From Bradyrhizobium sp. 132 (GTDB lineage: Bacteria; Pseudomonadota; Alphaproteobacteria; Rhizobiales; Xanthobacteraceae): DNA of 64,000 nt. Location: assembly GCF_023074185.1 (NCBI RefSeq), contig NZ_JADPKY010000132.1:124001-188000 (forward strand), given 5' to 3'. Shown in pieces: positions 16,468 to 26,700 of the stretch (its first letter is position 1; each line of letters starts with the position of its first letter). Under the pieces are notes generated by a model. The model made no database searches. It was not told the DNA's origin and worked only from the letters and a program-made list of their open reading frames with translations. The position numbers and the translations under genes are program-made.

Positions 16468-17340
16468 ATGGATCTCGCCCTACAACTGCTCTTTACCGGG
16501 ATCGGGATCGGCGCCGTCTACGCGCTTGTCGCGCTCGGCTTCGTGCTGATCTTCCGTGCCACCAATGTGGTGAATTTTGCCCAGGGCGAATTCTCCATGG
16601 TTGCGGCCTATCTGATGGTCGTCGCGGTCGAGGCCGGTCTGCCTTATTGGGCGGCCTTCATCGTCGCGCTCCTCGGCATGGCGCTGGTCGGCGTCGTCTT
16701 CAATCTCGGCGTCTATTATCCGCTGCGCCACCGTACCTATCTGCCTGTGATCATCGCCACCATCGGCGCCTCGATCCTGCTCGCCAATTCCGTGCTCGCG
16801 ATCTACGGCCCGCAGCCGCAGGTGCTGGAAGGCTGGTTCGAAACGCCCGGCATCCAGGTCGGCCCGGTCTATCTCGACAGCCAGTATCTCCTGATCATCG
16901 GCGTCACCATCTGCCTCGTGATCTTCAATTTCTGGTTCTTCGAGAAGACGCTACTCGGCAAGAAGCTGCAGGCGACCTCGCAGGACAAGGAAATGGCCTC
17001 GCTGCTCGGCATTTCCGTCTCCACCATGATCATGATCACCTTCATCTATTCGGCGGTGCTCGGCGGCCTTGCCGGCATCCTCGTCGCGCCCGTGCTGTTC
17101 GTCTCGATCCAGATGGGCTCGACGATCGCGCTGAAGGCGTTTGCGGCAACCATCATCGGCGGCTTCGGTGATGTCGCCGGCGCCATCATCGGCGGGCTCG
17201 CGCTCGGGGTGATCGAGACGTTTGGCGCAGCCTATATCTCGGTGCCCTACAAGGACGGCTTCGCCTTCCTGGTCCTGATCGCCTTCCTGATCTTCCGGCC
17301 GCAGGGCATCTTCGGCGAACGCGTGGCGGAGAAGGCATGA
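16468..17340 (+). CDS. livH: Liv-type ABC transporter permease (LivH family)
   Basis: 290 aa, almost wholly hydrophobic with about eight membrane helices. The start LALQLLFTGIGIGAVYALVALGF and the NVVNFAQGEFSMVAAY motif are typical of LivH; SVLGGLAGILVAPV and GGFGDVAGAIIGGLALGV form the C-terminal permease loops that contact the ATPases. It is the first inner-membrane half of the importer. Its stop overlaps the next start by four bases (ATGA). Confidence 0.9.
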   Translation: MDLALQLLFTGIGIGAVYALVALGFVLIFRATNVVNFAQGEFSMVAAYLMVVAVEAGLPYWAAFIVALLGMALVGVVFNLGVYYPLRHRTYLPVIIATIGASILLANSVLAIYGPQPQVLEGWFETPGIQVGPVYLDSQYLLIIGVTICLVIFNFWFFEKTLLGKKLQATSQDKEMASLLGISVSTMIMITFIYSAVLGGLAGILVAPVLFVSIQMGSTIALKAFAATIIGGFGDVAGAIIGGLALGVIETFGAAYISVPYKDGFAFLVLIAFLIFRPQGIFGERVAEKA

Positions 17341-19115
17341 GCGCCCCCAGCGACAACATGCCGATTCCGGCGCCCGCCATTCACTCGAAGCCGCTGCTGA
17401 TCCGGCACCTGCCGTATTTCATCGGTGCGGCGATCCTGGTCGCGCTCGCGGCCAACATGCGCTTCGACGGATACGTTCACAACATCCTGCTCCAGGCCAC
17501 CACGTTCGCGATCGCGGTGTTCGGGCTGTCGGTCGTGCTCGGCCTGTGCGGCCAGATCAATCTGGCGCAGGCCGCGTTCTTCGGGCTCGGCGCATATGCG
17601 GTCGGCATCGGGACGACGGATCTGCATGTCAGCTTCTGGCTCTGCCTCGTCGGCGGATGCGTGATCTCGCTGCTGGCCGGCGCCTTCCTGGGCATGTCGA
17701 CCTTGCGGCTTGGCGGGCACTACCTCGCCATGGTGACGATCTCGTTCCAGCAGATCGTCACGCTGGTCATGATCAACGCGATCTGGCTGACGCATGGTCC
17801 CGACGGCGTCTCCAACATCGGGCGTCCCGACCTGTTCCAGTCGTCGCAGAGCTATCTCGCCTTCTGCGTCGCGATGCTGGCGATTGTCGGCTATCTCGTC
17901 TGGCATCTCTCCGACACCAAGCTCGGGCGCGCCATGCGAGCGGTGCGCGACAACGAGCTTGCGGCCGGCGTCAACGGCATCGACGTCTTCCGCACCAAGA
18001 TCTACGCGTTCGCGCTCTGCGCCCTTCTCGGCGGGCTTGCGGGCGGTTTGTTCGCCGGCGGCTTCGCCTATGTCAGCCCAGATCAGTTCTCCTTCGCGGA
18101 ATCGATCGTGTTCCTGACCATGTCGCTGCTCGGCGGCGTGGCCTCGCCGATCGGCTCGGCGATCGGCACCGGTTTGCTCATCCTGATCCCGGAGTGGCTG
18201 CGCTTCCTCAAGAGCGTGCCGGGCCTTTATCTCGCGATCTACGGCCTGTTCGTGATCCTGATCATCCGCTTCATGCCCGACGGCATCTGGGGTTTTGTCG
18301 CGGATGCCTTCGCGCGCTGGCGCGCCAAGCTCGCGGCGCCTCCGGTAGCAGGTGCCTTGCAGTTGAAGCCGGCGATGACCGGCGGCGATACCGTGCTGGA
18401 AGTCACCGGTCTCTCGAAATATTTCGGCGGCCTCAAGGCCGTCGACGGCGTCGACATCGCCGTGAAGCGCGGCGGCGTGCACGCGCTGATCGGGCCGAAC
18501 GGTTCGGGCAAGACCACCACGCTCAACGTGCTCTCGGGCCTCTATGTGGCCACGGCGGGCAAGATCGTGCTCGACGGCACCGACATCACCAACATGCCGC
18601 CGCATCAGCGCACGGCGTCAGGTCTCGGGCGCACGTTCCAGAACATCCGCCTGTTCCGTTCGATGACGGCGCTGGAGAACGTCGAGATCGGCGCAGAGCG
18701 GCCCGGCAACACCATGGTCGGGAAGGGCGACGATGCCCTCACCGAGCGCGCGATGGAGGCATTGACCTTCGTCGGCCTCGGCAATCGTGCCAACGAGCTG
18801 ATATCGAGCTTCTCCTATGGCCATCAGCGCCTGATCGAGATCGCACGTGCACTGGCCTCGAACCCGACGCTCTTGCTGCTCGACGAACCCGCGGCCGGGC
18901 TGAACTCGACCGAGAAGCTCGAGCTGCACGAGTTGCTCAAGCGCATCGCCGCCCAGGGGCTGACCATCCTGATCATCGATCACGACATGACGCTGGTCTC
19001 GGAAGCAGCCCAGCACATCACCGTGCTCAACTTCGGACGCCGCATCGCGGACGGCGAATCCATGGCCGTGCTGCGTCATCCCGACGTCGTCTCCGCCTAT
19101 CTCGGGAGCGAATGA
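17337..19115 (+). CDS. Fused Liv-type permease and ATPase (LivM-LivG)
   Basis: 592 aa. Residues about 20-320 are the LivM-type membrane domain (GLCGQINLAQAAFFGLGAYA, LRLGGHYLAMVTISFQQ, GGLAGGLFAGGFAYVSP). Residues about 350-590 are a LivG-type ABC domain with Walker A GPNGSGKTTT, signature FSYGHQRLIEIARAL, Walker B LLLLDEPAAGL and switch His in IDHDMTLV. It is thus permease two and ATPase one in one chain, an arrangement seen in some alphaproteobacteria. The ATPase half joins after a short linker with no stop, so this is a true fusion and not two genes. Confidence 0.92.
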   Translation: MSAPSDNMPIPAPAIHSKPLLIRHLPYFIGAAILVALAANMRFDGYVHNILLQATTFAIAVFGLSVVLGLCGQINLAQAAFFGLGAYAVGIGTTDLHVSFWLCLVGGCVISLLAGAFLGMSTLRLGGHYLAMVTISFQQIVTLVMINAIWLTHGPDGVSNIGRPDLFQSSQSYLAFCVAMLAIVGYLVWHLSDTKLGRAMRAVRDNELAAGVNGIDVFRTKIYAFALCALLGGLAGGLFAGGFAYVSPDQFSFAESIVFLTMSLLGGVASPIGSAIGTGLLILIPEWLRFLKSVPGLYLAIYGLFVILIIRFMPDGIWGFVADAFARWRAKLAAPPVAGALQLKPAMTGGDTVLEVTGLSKYFGGLKAVDGVDIAVKRGGVHALIGPNGSGKTTTLNVLSGLYVATAGKIVLDGTDITNMPPHQRTASGLGRTFQNIRLFRSMTALENVEIGAERPGNTMVGKGDDALTERAMEALTFVGLGNRANELISSFSYGHQRLIEIARALASNPTLLLLDEPAAGLNSTEKLELHELLKRIAAQGLTILIIDHDMTLVSEAAQHITVLNFGRRIADGESMAVLRHPDVVSAYLGSE

Positions 19116-19843
19116 TGCCGTTGCTCGAAATCCGCAATCTGGTGGTGCGCTACGGCGAGATCGAAGCGCTGCGCGGCGTCACGTGCGCCGTGGAGGAGGG
19201 GCAGGTCGTGACCTTGCTCGGGGCCAATGGTGCCGGCAAGTCGACGACGCTGCGCGCGATCTCGGGGCTCGCGAAACCAACTTCGGGCGACATCCTGTAC
19301 GATGGCAAATCGATCGCAGGCCTCGGCCCGGAAGCCATCGTCCGCATGGGTATCTCGCACGTGCCGGAAGGCCGCCGCGTGTTCCCGGGTCTGACTGTGA
19401 AAGAGAACATCATGCTCGGTGCGTCCAATCGCCGAGCAGCGACTTCGGAGATATCGCGCGAGGCGGATGCGATGTTCGATCTGTTTCCGGATATCCGGAA
19501 ATTCACCAATGCGCTGGGTTGGACGCTGTCCGGCGGCCAGTTGCAGATGGTGGCTGTCGCGCGCGGACTGATGGCCAAGCCGCGGCTGCTGCTGCTGGAC
19601 GAGCCGTCGCTTGGACTTGCGCCTGTCATCGTGCAGGCCGTGTTCAAGATTATTTCCGAGATCCGGCGCAACACGACAGTCTTGCTCGTCGAACAGAATG
19701 CGCGCATGGGGCTGTCGGTGGCTGATTACGGCTACGTTCTCGAGACCGGCCGTATCGTGCTCGGCGGCAAACCCGACGAGCTTTGGGGCAACGAAGCCAT
19801 CCGTGCCGCCTATCTCGGCGGCCATGCCAAGGTGAGTGCTTAG
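19112..19843 (+). CDS. livF: Liv-type ABC transporter ATPase (LivF family)
   Basis: 243 aa, starting at ATG 19112 or the next codon ATG 19115; both sit on the stop of the fused gene (ATGATG/TGA). Walker A GANGAGKST, signature LSGGQLQMVAVARGL, Walker B LLLLDEPSLGL and the LivF-type EGRRVFPGLTVKENIMLG are present. It supplies the second ATPase of the importer. Confidence 0.92.
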   Translation: MMPLLEIRNLVVRYGEIEALRGVTCAVEEGQVVTLLGANGAGKSTTLRAISGLAKPTSGDILYDGKSIAGLGPEAIVRMGISHVPEGRRVFPGLTVKENIMLGASNRRAATSEISREADAMFDLFPDIRKFTNALGWTLSGGQLQMVAVARGLMAKPRLLLLDEPSLGLAPVIVQAVFKIISEIRRNTTVLLVEQNARMGLSVADYGYVLETGRIVLGGKPDELWGNEAIRAAYLGGHAKVSA

Positions 19844-19891
19844 GGCATGATCCGGAAAAGTCTGCAGCGGTTTTCCGAAAAGATCATGCCC
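19843..19891. repeat. Rhizobiales-type GGGCATGATC palindrome
   Basis: GGGCATGATCCGGAAAA and TTTTCCG-AAAA-GATCATGCCC form a long imperfect inverted repeat immediately after livF. The same sequence type is widespread in Rhizobiales intergenic DNA. Here it may separate transporter from enzyme genes on the mRNA. Confidence 0.7.
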
Positions 19892-19915
19892 AGACAATAA
19901 CCGGGAGGTCAATTC

Positions 19916-21001
19916 ATGGTCACGATCCAGGTCCAGAACCTCATCGATTTCGTCGGCGAGGTATTCGGCCACGCGGACTCCTCTCCGGAGGAGGCGAAGC
20001 GGATTGCTACCTATCTGACCACGGCCAATCTCACCGGCCATGACAGCCATGGCGTCATCCGCGTGCCCGTCTACATCCGCTGGAAGAAGACGGGCTTTGT
20101 GGTCCCGAACCAGAACGCCGAAATCGTGCTCGATACGCCCTCGCTCGCGGTGGTCGACGGCAAGTTCGGCTACGGCCAGACCGTGACTCCGCAGGCGGTC
20201 AGGATCGGCATCGAGAAATGCAAGAAGGCGGGGCTCGCCGCGGTCGCGTTGCGCAATGCCGGCCATATCGGCCGCGTCGGCGACTGGGCCGAGATGGCCG
20301 CCGCCGAAGGGCTGATCTCGGTGCATTTCGTCAATGCCGCGGGCTCGCTGCTGGTGGCGCCGTTCGGCGGCGTTGAGAAACGGCTCTCCACTGCGCCTTA
20401 CTGCGTCGGCATCCCGCGCGAGGGCCAGGACCCGATCGTGCTCGATTTTGCGACCTCGGTCGTGGCGGAGGGGAAGGTGCTGGTCGCGAGCCGCGGCGGC
20501 AAGAAGCTGCCCAAGGGCGCGCTGGTCGATGCCGACGGCAGCCTCAGCGAGGACCCCGCCGTGCTCTACGGCCCCTATACGCCGGAAGGTCCGCGCGATC
20601 ACACCAAGGGTACCGGGGCGATCCGCGCCTTCGGCGAGCACAAGGGCTCGGGGCTTGCCTTCATGTGCGAGCTGCTCGGCGGCGCGCTGACCGGAACCGG
20701 GGCCACTTCCGGCGGTCGCCGCTTCGCCAACGGCATGCTGGCGTTTTACGTCGATCCGAAAGTGGTCGATACCTCCCATGTCTTCGACGCAGAGGTGTCG
20801 CGCTATGCCGAGTTCATCCGTGCCACCAAGCCGGTGGCCGGGGTCGAGCAGGTGCTGATTCCCGGCGATCCCGAGCGGAAAACCCGGGCTGAGCGGACCC
20901 GAAACGGCATCCCCTTGCCGGATGACACCTGGGCGGCAATAGTGAACACCGCCCGCGAGGTCGGCGTCAGCGAAGTCAGCATCCAGCGGGCAACCGCATA
21001 G
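19916..21001 (+). CDS. Malate/L-lactate (Ldh2) family dehydrogenase
   Basis: 361 aa with GGGAGG before ATG 19916. It has the Ldh2/MDH2 fold signs: the LTGHDSHGVIRVPVY catalytic His region, VVDGKFGYGQTV, GIEKCKKAGLAAVALRNAGHIGRVG, and PIVLDFATSVVAEGK. These NAD(P)-dependent enzymes act on 2-hydroxy acids or on delta1-piperideine/ureidoglycolate-like substrates. It lies between the importer and an aldolase gene in the same direction, so it probably oxidises the imported 2-hydroxy acid or an intermediate. Confidence 0.85.
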   Translation: MVTIQVQNLIDFVGEVFGHADSSPEEAKRIATYLTTANLTGHDSHGVIRVPVYIRWKKTGFVVPNQNAEIVLDTPSLAVVDGKFGYGQTVTPQAVRIGIEKCKKAGLAAVALRNAGHIGRVGDWAEMAAAEGLISVHFVNAAGSLLVAPFGGVEKRLSTAPYCVGIPREGQDPIVLDFATSVVAEGKVLVASRGGKKLPKGALVDADGSLSEDPAVLYGPYTPEGPRDHTKGTGAIRAFGEHKGSGLAFMCELLGGALTGTGATSGGRRFANGMLAFYVDPKVVDTSHVFDAEVSRYAEFIRATKPVAGVEQVLIPGDPERKTRAERTRNGIPLPDDTWAAIVNTAREVGVSEVSIQRATA

Positions 21002-21007
21002 GTCTTG

Positions 21008-21075
21008 CGTCATTGCGAGCGTAGCGCGGCGCCCCGGTTCGCGGTAACAGCAGATTGTGCTGTCGCGACGCTCGT
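21008..21075. repeat. Intergenic repeat element (CGTCATTGCGAGCG type)
   Basis: CGTCATTGCGAGCG near the start and GCGACGCTCGTCATGG near the end form an imperfect inverted pair in the 143-base gap between the dehydrogenase and aldolase genes. It belongs to the same general class as the element at 6332. Confidence 0.5.
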
Positions 21076-21144
21076 CATGGTGACGAAGGTCCAAATAACA
21101 CGGTCCAAATAAACACGATCAAAACAACAAAGAAGGAAGGCAAC

Positions 21145-21921
21145 GTGGCGAACAAGGTCAAGGAAATCTGGAAGTCGGGCAAGGCCGTGGTCAACGCGTG
21201 GCTGGCGATTCCCTCCGGCTTCTCGGCCGAGATGGTCGCACAATGCGGTTTCGACAGCGTCACCGTCGACATGCAGCACGGCGTGCAGGATTATCTGTCG
21301 ATGGTGCAGTGCTTCCAGGCGATGGACAAGCATCCGGTCACGCCGATGGTCCGCGTGCCCTGGAACGAGCCCGGCATCATCGGCAAGGTGCTCGACGGCG
21401 GCGCCTATGGCGTGATCTGCCCGATGGTCAATACGCCGCAGGAAGCCAGGAACCTCGTTTCCTATGCCAAATATCCGCCGAAGGGCGTGCGCTCCAACGG
21501 CCCGATCCGCGCCGGCATGTACGGCACCGCGGGCTCCTATCAGAAGACAGCCAACGACGACATTGTCCTGCTGCCGATGATGGAGACCAGGACCGCGGTC
21601 GAGAACATGGAAGCGATCTTCGACGTCGAAGGCATCGATGGTGTCTATATCGGCCCGTCCGATCTCGGCTTCTCCTACGGCCTCGAGCCCAAGCTCGATC
21701 GCACCGAGCCGGAGATCCTCGCGATCTATGAGAAGATCATCAAGGAGTGCGGCAAGCGCGGCCTCAACCCGGGCATCCATTGCAGCGGTGCGGAAGGTGC
21801 CGCGCGCGCCGTCAACATGGGCTTCAAGCTGGTGACGCTCTCGAACGAGGTCGGCCTGATGACCACCTACGCCAAGATGCAGGTCAACGCGACCCGCAAG
21901 GATTCGTCCGGCAAGGCGTGA
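21145..21921 (+). CDS. HpcH/HpaI-family aldolase
   Basis: 258 aa from GTG 21145, chosen because AGAAGGAAGG lies just before it; an upstream GTG/ATG region reads through an intergenic repeat. Class II aldolase features are VDMQHGVQDYLSM (base His), VRVPWNEPGIIGKVLDGGAYGVICP, and GIDGVYIGPSDLGFSYG with the metal-binding Asp. It should cleave a 4-hydroxy-2-oxo acid (for example 2-keto-3-deoxy-glucarate or 2,4-dihydroxyhept-2-ene-1,7-dioate) to pyruvate and an aldehyde. Position between a dehydrogenase and a UxaA gene favours a sugar-acid role; it could also supply the missing HpaI step for the hpa operon. Confidence 0.85.
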   Translation: MANKVKEIWKSGKAVVNAWLAIPSGFSAEMVAQCGFDSVTVDMQHGVQDYLSMVQCFQAMDKHPVTPMVRVPWNEPGIIGKVLDGGAYGVICPMVNTPQEARNLVSYAKYPPKGVRSNGPIRAGMYGTAGSYQKTANDDIVLLPMMETRTAVENMEAIFDVEGIDGVYIGPSDLGFSYGLEPKLDRTEPEILAIYEKIIKECGKRGLNPGIHCSGAEGAARAVNMGFKLVTLSNEVGLMTTYAKMQVNATRKDSSGKA

Positions 21922-21929
21922 GCTCTCTG

Positions 21930-22054
21930 TGTCCCGGACGCGGTGCGGCGCGCAGTGCCGCTCCGCAGAGCCGGGATCCAGTCGCTTGCGAGAGACACGA
22001 CAAATTGGCCCTGGACGCTGCGCATTGCTTTCGCGCTTCGCAGCGTCCGGGGCA
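21930..22054. repeat. Bradyrhizobium-type TGTCCCGGACGC palindromic repeat
   Basis: The element opens with TGTCCCGGACGCGGTGCGGC and closes with GCAGCGTCCGGGGCAC, the reverse complement of its opening apart from a few changes. Inner hairpins include the GCGGCG...CGCTCCGC part. It fills most of the gap between the aldolase and UxaA genes. Confidence 0.7.
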
Positions 22055-22080
22055 CGATAGTTGCGATATAGGAGACTCCC

Positions 22081-23604
22081 ATGACCATCAGCCCCGTCAT
22101 TCGCCTGCATCCCGATGATGGCGTGCTGATCGCGCGCGCAAGCTTGCCGCCGGGCAAATTGGTGGCCGACGGCGTGACCACGGTCGAGCGGATTCCTTCC
22201 GGCCACAAGGTCGCGATCAAGCCGATCGCCGTTGGCGAGCCGGTCATTCGTTACGGCCAGATAATCGGCTTCGCGACCACGCCGATCGCGCCGGGCCAGC
22301 ATGTGCACGTGCAGAACTGCGGCATGGGCGACTTCGCCAAGGACTATGCCTATTGCGTCGACGTCAAGCCGACGCCGAATTTCGACCTGCCGGCGACCTT
22401 CGAAGGCATCCGCCGCCCGGATGGCCGCGTTGCCACGCGCAACTATATCGGCATCCTCACCTCGGTGAATTGCAGCGCGCATGTCGCGAGCCTTGTTGCC
22501 GACGTCTTCAAGAAGAATCCGTTCACCGGCGACAATCCGCTGGCCGATTTCCCCAATGTCGACGGCGTGGTCGCGCTGACCCACAAGACCGGCTGCGGCA
22601 TGACGCAGAACGAGCCGCTGGCGCTGCTCCGCCGCACGCTCGGCGGTTACGCGCGGCATGTGAACTTCTCTCATGTGATCGTGCTCGGCCTCGGCTGCGA
22701 GGTGAACCAGATCGGCGGCCTGATGGAAGAGCAGAAGCTCGCCGGCCGCCTGCGCGCGATGGACATCCAGGAGGTCGGCGGCACCCGCAAGACGGTGGAA
22801 GCCGGCATCGCCTTTGTGCGCGAGGCACTCGCGGATTCCAACAAGGTCAAGCGCGAGAGCGTCGCCGTGAGTGAATTGACCGTGGCGCTGCAATGCGGCG
22901 GCTCGGACGGCTATTCCGGTGTGTCCGCCAACCCGGCGCTGGGTGCGGCCAGCGATCTGATCGTGCGTCACGGCGGCACCGTGATCCTGTCGGAGACGCC
23001 GGAGACCTATGGCGCCGAACATCTGCTCACGCGCCGTGCCGTCAGCCGCGAGGTCGGCGAGAAGCTGGTCGATCTTATGCGCTGGTGGGACGAATATACC
23101 GAGCGCGAAGGCGCCGAGATGAACGCCAATCCGAGCCCCGGCAACAAGGCCGGCGGCCTCACCACCATCTTGGAGAAGTCGCTCGGCGCGATGGCGAAGG
23201 CCGGCACCACCAACCTCGTCGAGGTGCTGCGCTATGCTGAGCCCGTCACCAAAAAGGGTTTCGTGTTCATGGACACGCCCGGCTACGATCCTGTCGCTGC
23301 GACCGGGCAGGTGGCAGGCGGCGCCAATCTGGTCTGCTTTACCACGGGCCGCGGCAGTGTGTTCGGCTGCAAGCCGGCGCCCTCGATCAAGCTCGCCACC
23401 AACACGCCCATGTACAAGCGCATGGAAGAGGACATGGACGTCAATTGCGGCACCATCCTCGAAGGCGAGGAGAGCGTCCAGCAATGCGGTCAGCGCATCT
23501 TCGATCTTATCCTCAAGACGGCGTCGGGCCAGCCGACCAAGAGCGAGAGCTTCGATTTCGGCGGCGCCGAGTTCGCGCCCTGGGTGCTGGGCGCGACGAT
23601 GTAA
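22081..23604 (+). CDS. UxaA-family altronate/galactarate dehydratase
   Basis: 507 aa with ATAGGAGACTCCC before ATG. An N-terminal SAF-like domain (residues 1-95, DGVLIARASLPPG, PIAPGQHVHVQNC) is followed by the UxaA dehydratase domain: FEGIRRPDGRVATRNYIGI, THKTGCGM, GLGCEVNQI, LQCGGSDGYSGVSANPALG, and the Cys-containing GRGSVFGCKPAPS. These iron-dependent enzymes remove water from altronate, galactarate or related sugar acids to give 2-keto-3-deoxy acids. That product type fits the aldolase encoded just upstream. Which sugar acid is used cannot be told. Confidence 0.87.
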   Translation: MTISPVIRLHPDDGVLIARASLPPGKLVADGVTTVERIPSGHKVAIKPIAVGEPVIRYGQIIGFATTPIAPGQHVHVQNCGMGDFAKDYAYCVDVKPTPNFDLPATFEGIRRPDGRVATRNYIGILTSVNCSAHVASLVADVFKKNPFTGDNPLADFPNVDGVVALTHKTGCGMTQNEPLALLRRTLGGYARHVNFSHVIVLGLGCEVNQIGGLMEEQKLAGRLRAMDIQEVGGTRKTVEAGIAFVREALADSNKVKRESVAVSELTVALQCGGSDGYSGVSANPALGAASDLIVRHGGTVILSETPETYGAEHLLTRRAVSREVGEKLVDLMRWWDEYTEREGAEMNANPSPGNKAGGLTTILEKSLGAMAKAGTTNLVEVLRYAEPVTKKGFVFMDTPGYDPVAATGQVAGGANLVCFTTGRGSVFGCKPAPSIKLATNTPMYKRMEEDMDVNCGTILEGEESVQQCGQRIFDLILKTASGQPTKSESFDFGGAEFAPWVLGATM

Positions 23605-23722
23605 CGGTCGCCGCGTAGGGCTACGGCGGATACTTTCATAGGCACGGTCTGCCCGTTGTTCATGCTTGATCGAGGTCACCAGCGGTGTTCTGCTCAAAAA
23701 AGCTGCTGGAGCACCGCACCCC

Positions 23723-26700
23723 GTGTCGATCTACGTCGCATTACACCACGTCACCCACTACAAATACGATCGCCCGATCGATCTCGGCCCGCAGACCATT
23801 CGCCTGCGGCCGGCGCCGCACACACGCACGCCGGTCCTGAGCTATTCGCTCAAGGTCACCCCCGCCAATCACTTCGTGAATTGGCAGCAGGATCCGCAGG
23901 GAAATTGGCTGGCGCGCTACGTCTTCCCAGAGAAGGCGACGGAGCTGAAGATCGAGGTTGATTTCACGGCGCAGATGACCGTGGTCAATCCGTTCGACTT
24001 CTTCGTCGAGCCCTATGCCGACAGCTTTCCGTTCGAATATACCCAGGATCTGAAGACAGAGCTCGCGCCTTATCTCGAGACGATCAAGCCCGATCGCCTG
24101 TTCGCGAAATACCTCGACACGATCCCGCACGAAGCCCCGAACACGGTCAACTTCCTGGTCGATCTCAACAAGCGGCTGCGGGAGAAGATTCGCTACGTCA
24201 TTCGCATGGAGGCGGGCGTGCAGACGCCCGAAGAGACGCTCACCTCCTGCGCCGGCTCGTGCCGCGACTCCGCCTGGCTTCTGATCCAGACCTTCCGTCA
24301 TCTCGGTCTCGCCGCCCGTTTCGTCTCCGGCTATCTGATCCAGGTCCGTCCCGACATCGATCCGATCGAGGGGCCGCCGGAGGTCGAGAATGATTTCACC
24401 GACCTGCACGCCTGGGCCGAGGTCTATCTGCCGGGCGCGGGCTGGATCGGATTCGACGCGACCTCGGGCATGCTTGCGGGCGAGGGGCACATCCCGGTTG
24501 CCGCCACGCCGCACTACCGCTCGGCGGCGCCGCTCTCCGGCGGCGCCGGCTTCGCCGAGGTCGAGTTCGCCTTCGACATGAGCGTCCGGCGCATCCGCGA
24601 GGCGCCGCGCATCACAAAGCCTTTCTCCGACGAATCCTGGACGCGGCTCAACGATCTCGGCGAGCGGGTCGACGGAGATCTCGCTGCGCAGGACGTCCGG
24701 CTCACCATGGGCGGCGAGCCGACCTTCGTCTCCGTCGATGACCTCGAAGCGGCCGAATGGAACATTGACGCCGTCGGTCCGACCAAGCGCGCGCTGGCGG
24801 ACGATCTGATCCGCCGCCTCCGCACCCGCTTTGCGCCGGGCGGCCTGCTGCATTACGGCGAAGGGAAATGGTATCCCGGAGAGAGCCTGCCGCGCTGGGC
24901 CTTTGGTCTCTACTGGCGCAAGGACGGCGTGCCGATCTGGAAGAATGCCGACCTCATCGCCACGGTCGGGACGCCGCGGCGTGCCGAGGTCAGGGACGCC
25001 GAAGCCTTTATCGAGGGCACGGCGGCACGGCTCGGCCTAAATCCTGGCTACATCATGCCGGCCTATGAAGATCCCGCCTACTGGTTGCAGAAGGAGGGGG
25101 AGCTTCCCGTCAACGTCGATCCTTCCGACTCCAAGCTGTCCGATCCGGAAGAGCGCGCGCGTATGGCGCGGGTGTTCGACGAGGGGCTCGCTACGCCAAA
25201 GGGCTTCGTGCTGCCGGTGCAGCGCTGGAACGCGGAAGCGCCGCGCTGGCGCAGCGAGCGCTGGAGTCTGCGTCGCAACCATCTGTTCCTGATGCCCGGC
25301 GATTCCCCGCTCGGACTGCGGTTGCCGCTCAAGGCGCTCGAATATGTTCCGCCCGATCGCTATCCTTATATCGTCGAACAGGACCCGATAGAGACGCGGG
25401 CCAAGCTGCCGGTGTTCGGCCGCATGCCGCGCCCGCAATCTGCGGCGCCGCAGCTCGCGCTGGAAAGTCTCGACAAATCGGAGCCGGTCCGCACCGCGAT
25501 GTCGATCGAAGTCCGCGACGGCGTGCTCTGCGCCTTCATGCCGCCGGTCGAGCGCATCGAGGATTATCTCGAGCTGATCGCAGCCCTCGAAGCGACCGCC
25601 GAGGAGATGCAGCTCCAGGTCCATGTCGAAGGTTATCCGCCGCCGTTCGATCCGCGCATCGACGTCATCAAGGTGACGCCTGACCCCGGCGTGATCGAAG
25701 TCAACGTCCAACCGGCAAAGAACTGGCGTGAGGCGGTCGACATCACCGTCGGGCTTTATGAGGATGCCGCCAAGATTCGTCTCGGCGCCAATCGCTTCCT
25801 CGTCGACGGCCGCCACACCGGCACCGGCGGTGGCAATCATGTCGTGCTCGGCGGCTCCTCACCGCAGGACTCGCCGTTCCTGCGCCGGCCGGATCTACTG
25901 AAAAGTCTGGTGCTGTACTGGCAGCGTCATCCGTCGCTGTCCTATTTCTTTTCCGGCCTGTTCATCGGCCCGACCAGCCAGGCGCCGCGCATCGACGAAG
26001 CCCGCCACGATAGCATTTACGAGCTCGAGGTCGCGCTCTCCCACGTTCCGCCGCCGGGCTATCAGGCGCCGCTGTGGCTGGTGGACCGCCTGTTCCGGCA
26101 TCTCCTCGTCGACATCACCGGCAACACCCATCGCGCCGAGATCTGCATCGACAAGCTCTATTCGCCGGATGGACCGACCGGCCGGCTCGGCCTCGTCGAA
26201 TTTCGCGCGCTCGAAATGCCGCCCGATCCGCGCATGTCGCTGGCGCAGCAGTTGCTGATCCGCGCGCTGATCGCAAAACTCTGGCGCGAGCCGCAGGCCG
26301 GCAAGTTCGTGCGCTGGGGCACCGCGCTGCACGATCGCTTCATGCTGCCGCACTTCATCTGGGAAGATTTCCTCGAAGTGCTCAGCGAGCTGAAGCAGTT
26401 CGGTTATCCGTTCGAGCCGGAATGGTATCTGGCCCAACTCGAATTCCGCTTTCCCGCCTTCGGCCGCGTCCATCATGGCGGCGTGACGCTGGAATTGCGG
26501 CAGGCGCTGGAGCCCTGGCACGTGCTCGGCGAGGAGGGCTCGGCCGGCGGCACCGTGCGCTATGTCGACTCATCGGTCGAGCGGCTCCAGGTGAAGACCG
26601 AGGGTTTTGTCGAGGGTCGCCATATCGTCACCTGCAATGGCCGCCGCCTGCCGATGACCTCCACCGGTCGCTCCGGGGAAGCCGTGGCCGGTGTCCGCTT

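Noticed and set aside
17337..19115. Possibility that the permease-ATPase fusion is an assembly or frameshift artefact
   Set aside because: The linker is in frame with no stop or odd base run, and both domains are complete.
19097..21094. 665-codon minus-strand frame
   Set aside because: Antisense to livF and the Ldh2-type gene, with no recognisable domain.
21010..23697. 895-codon minus-strand frame
   Set aside because: Runs antisense through the aldolase and UxaA genes; composition is that of a shadow frame.
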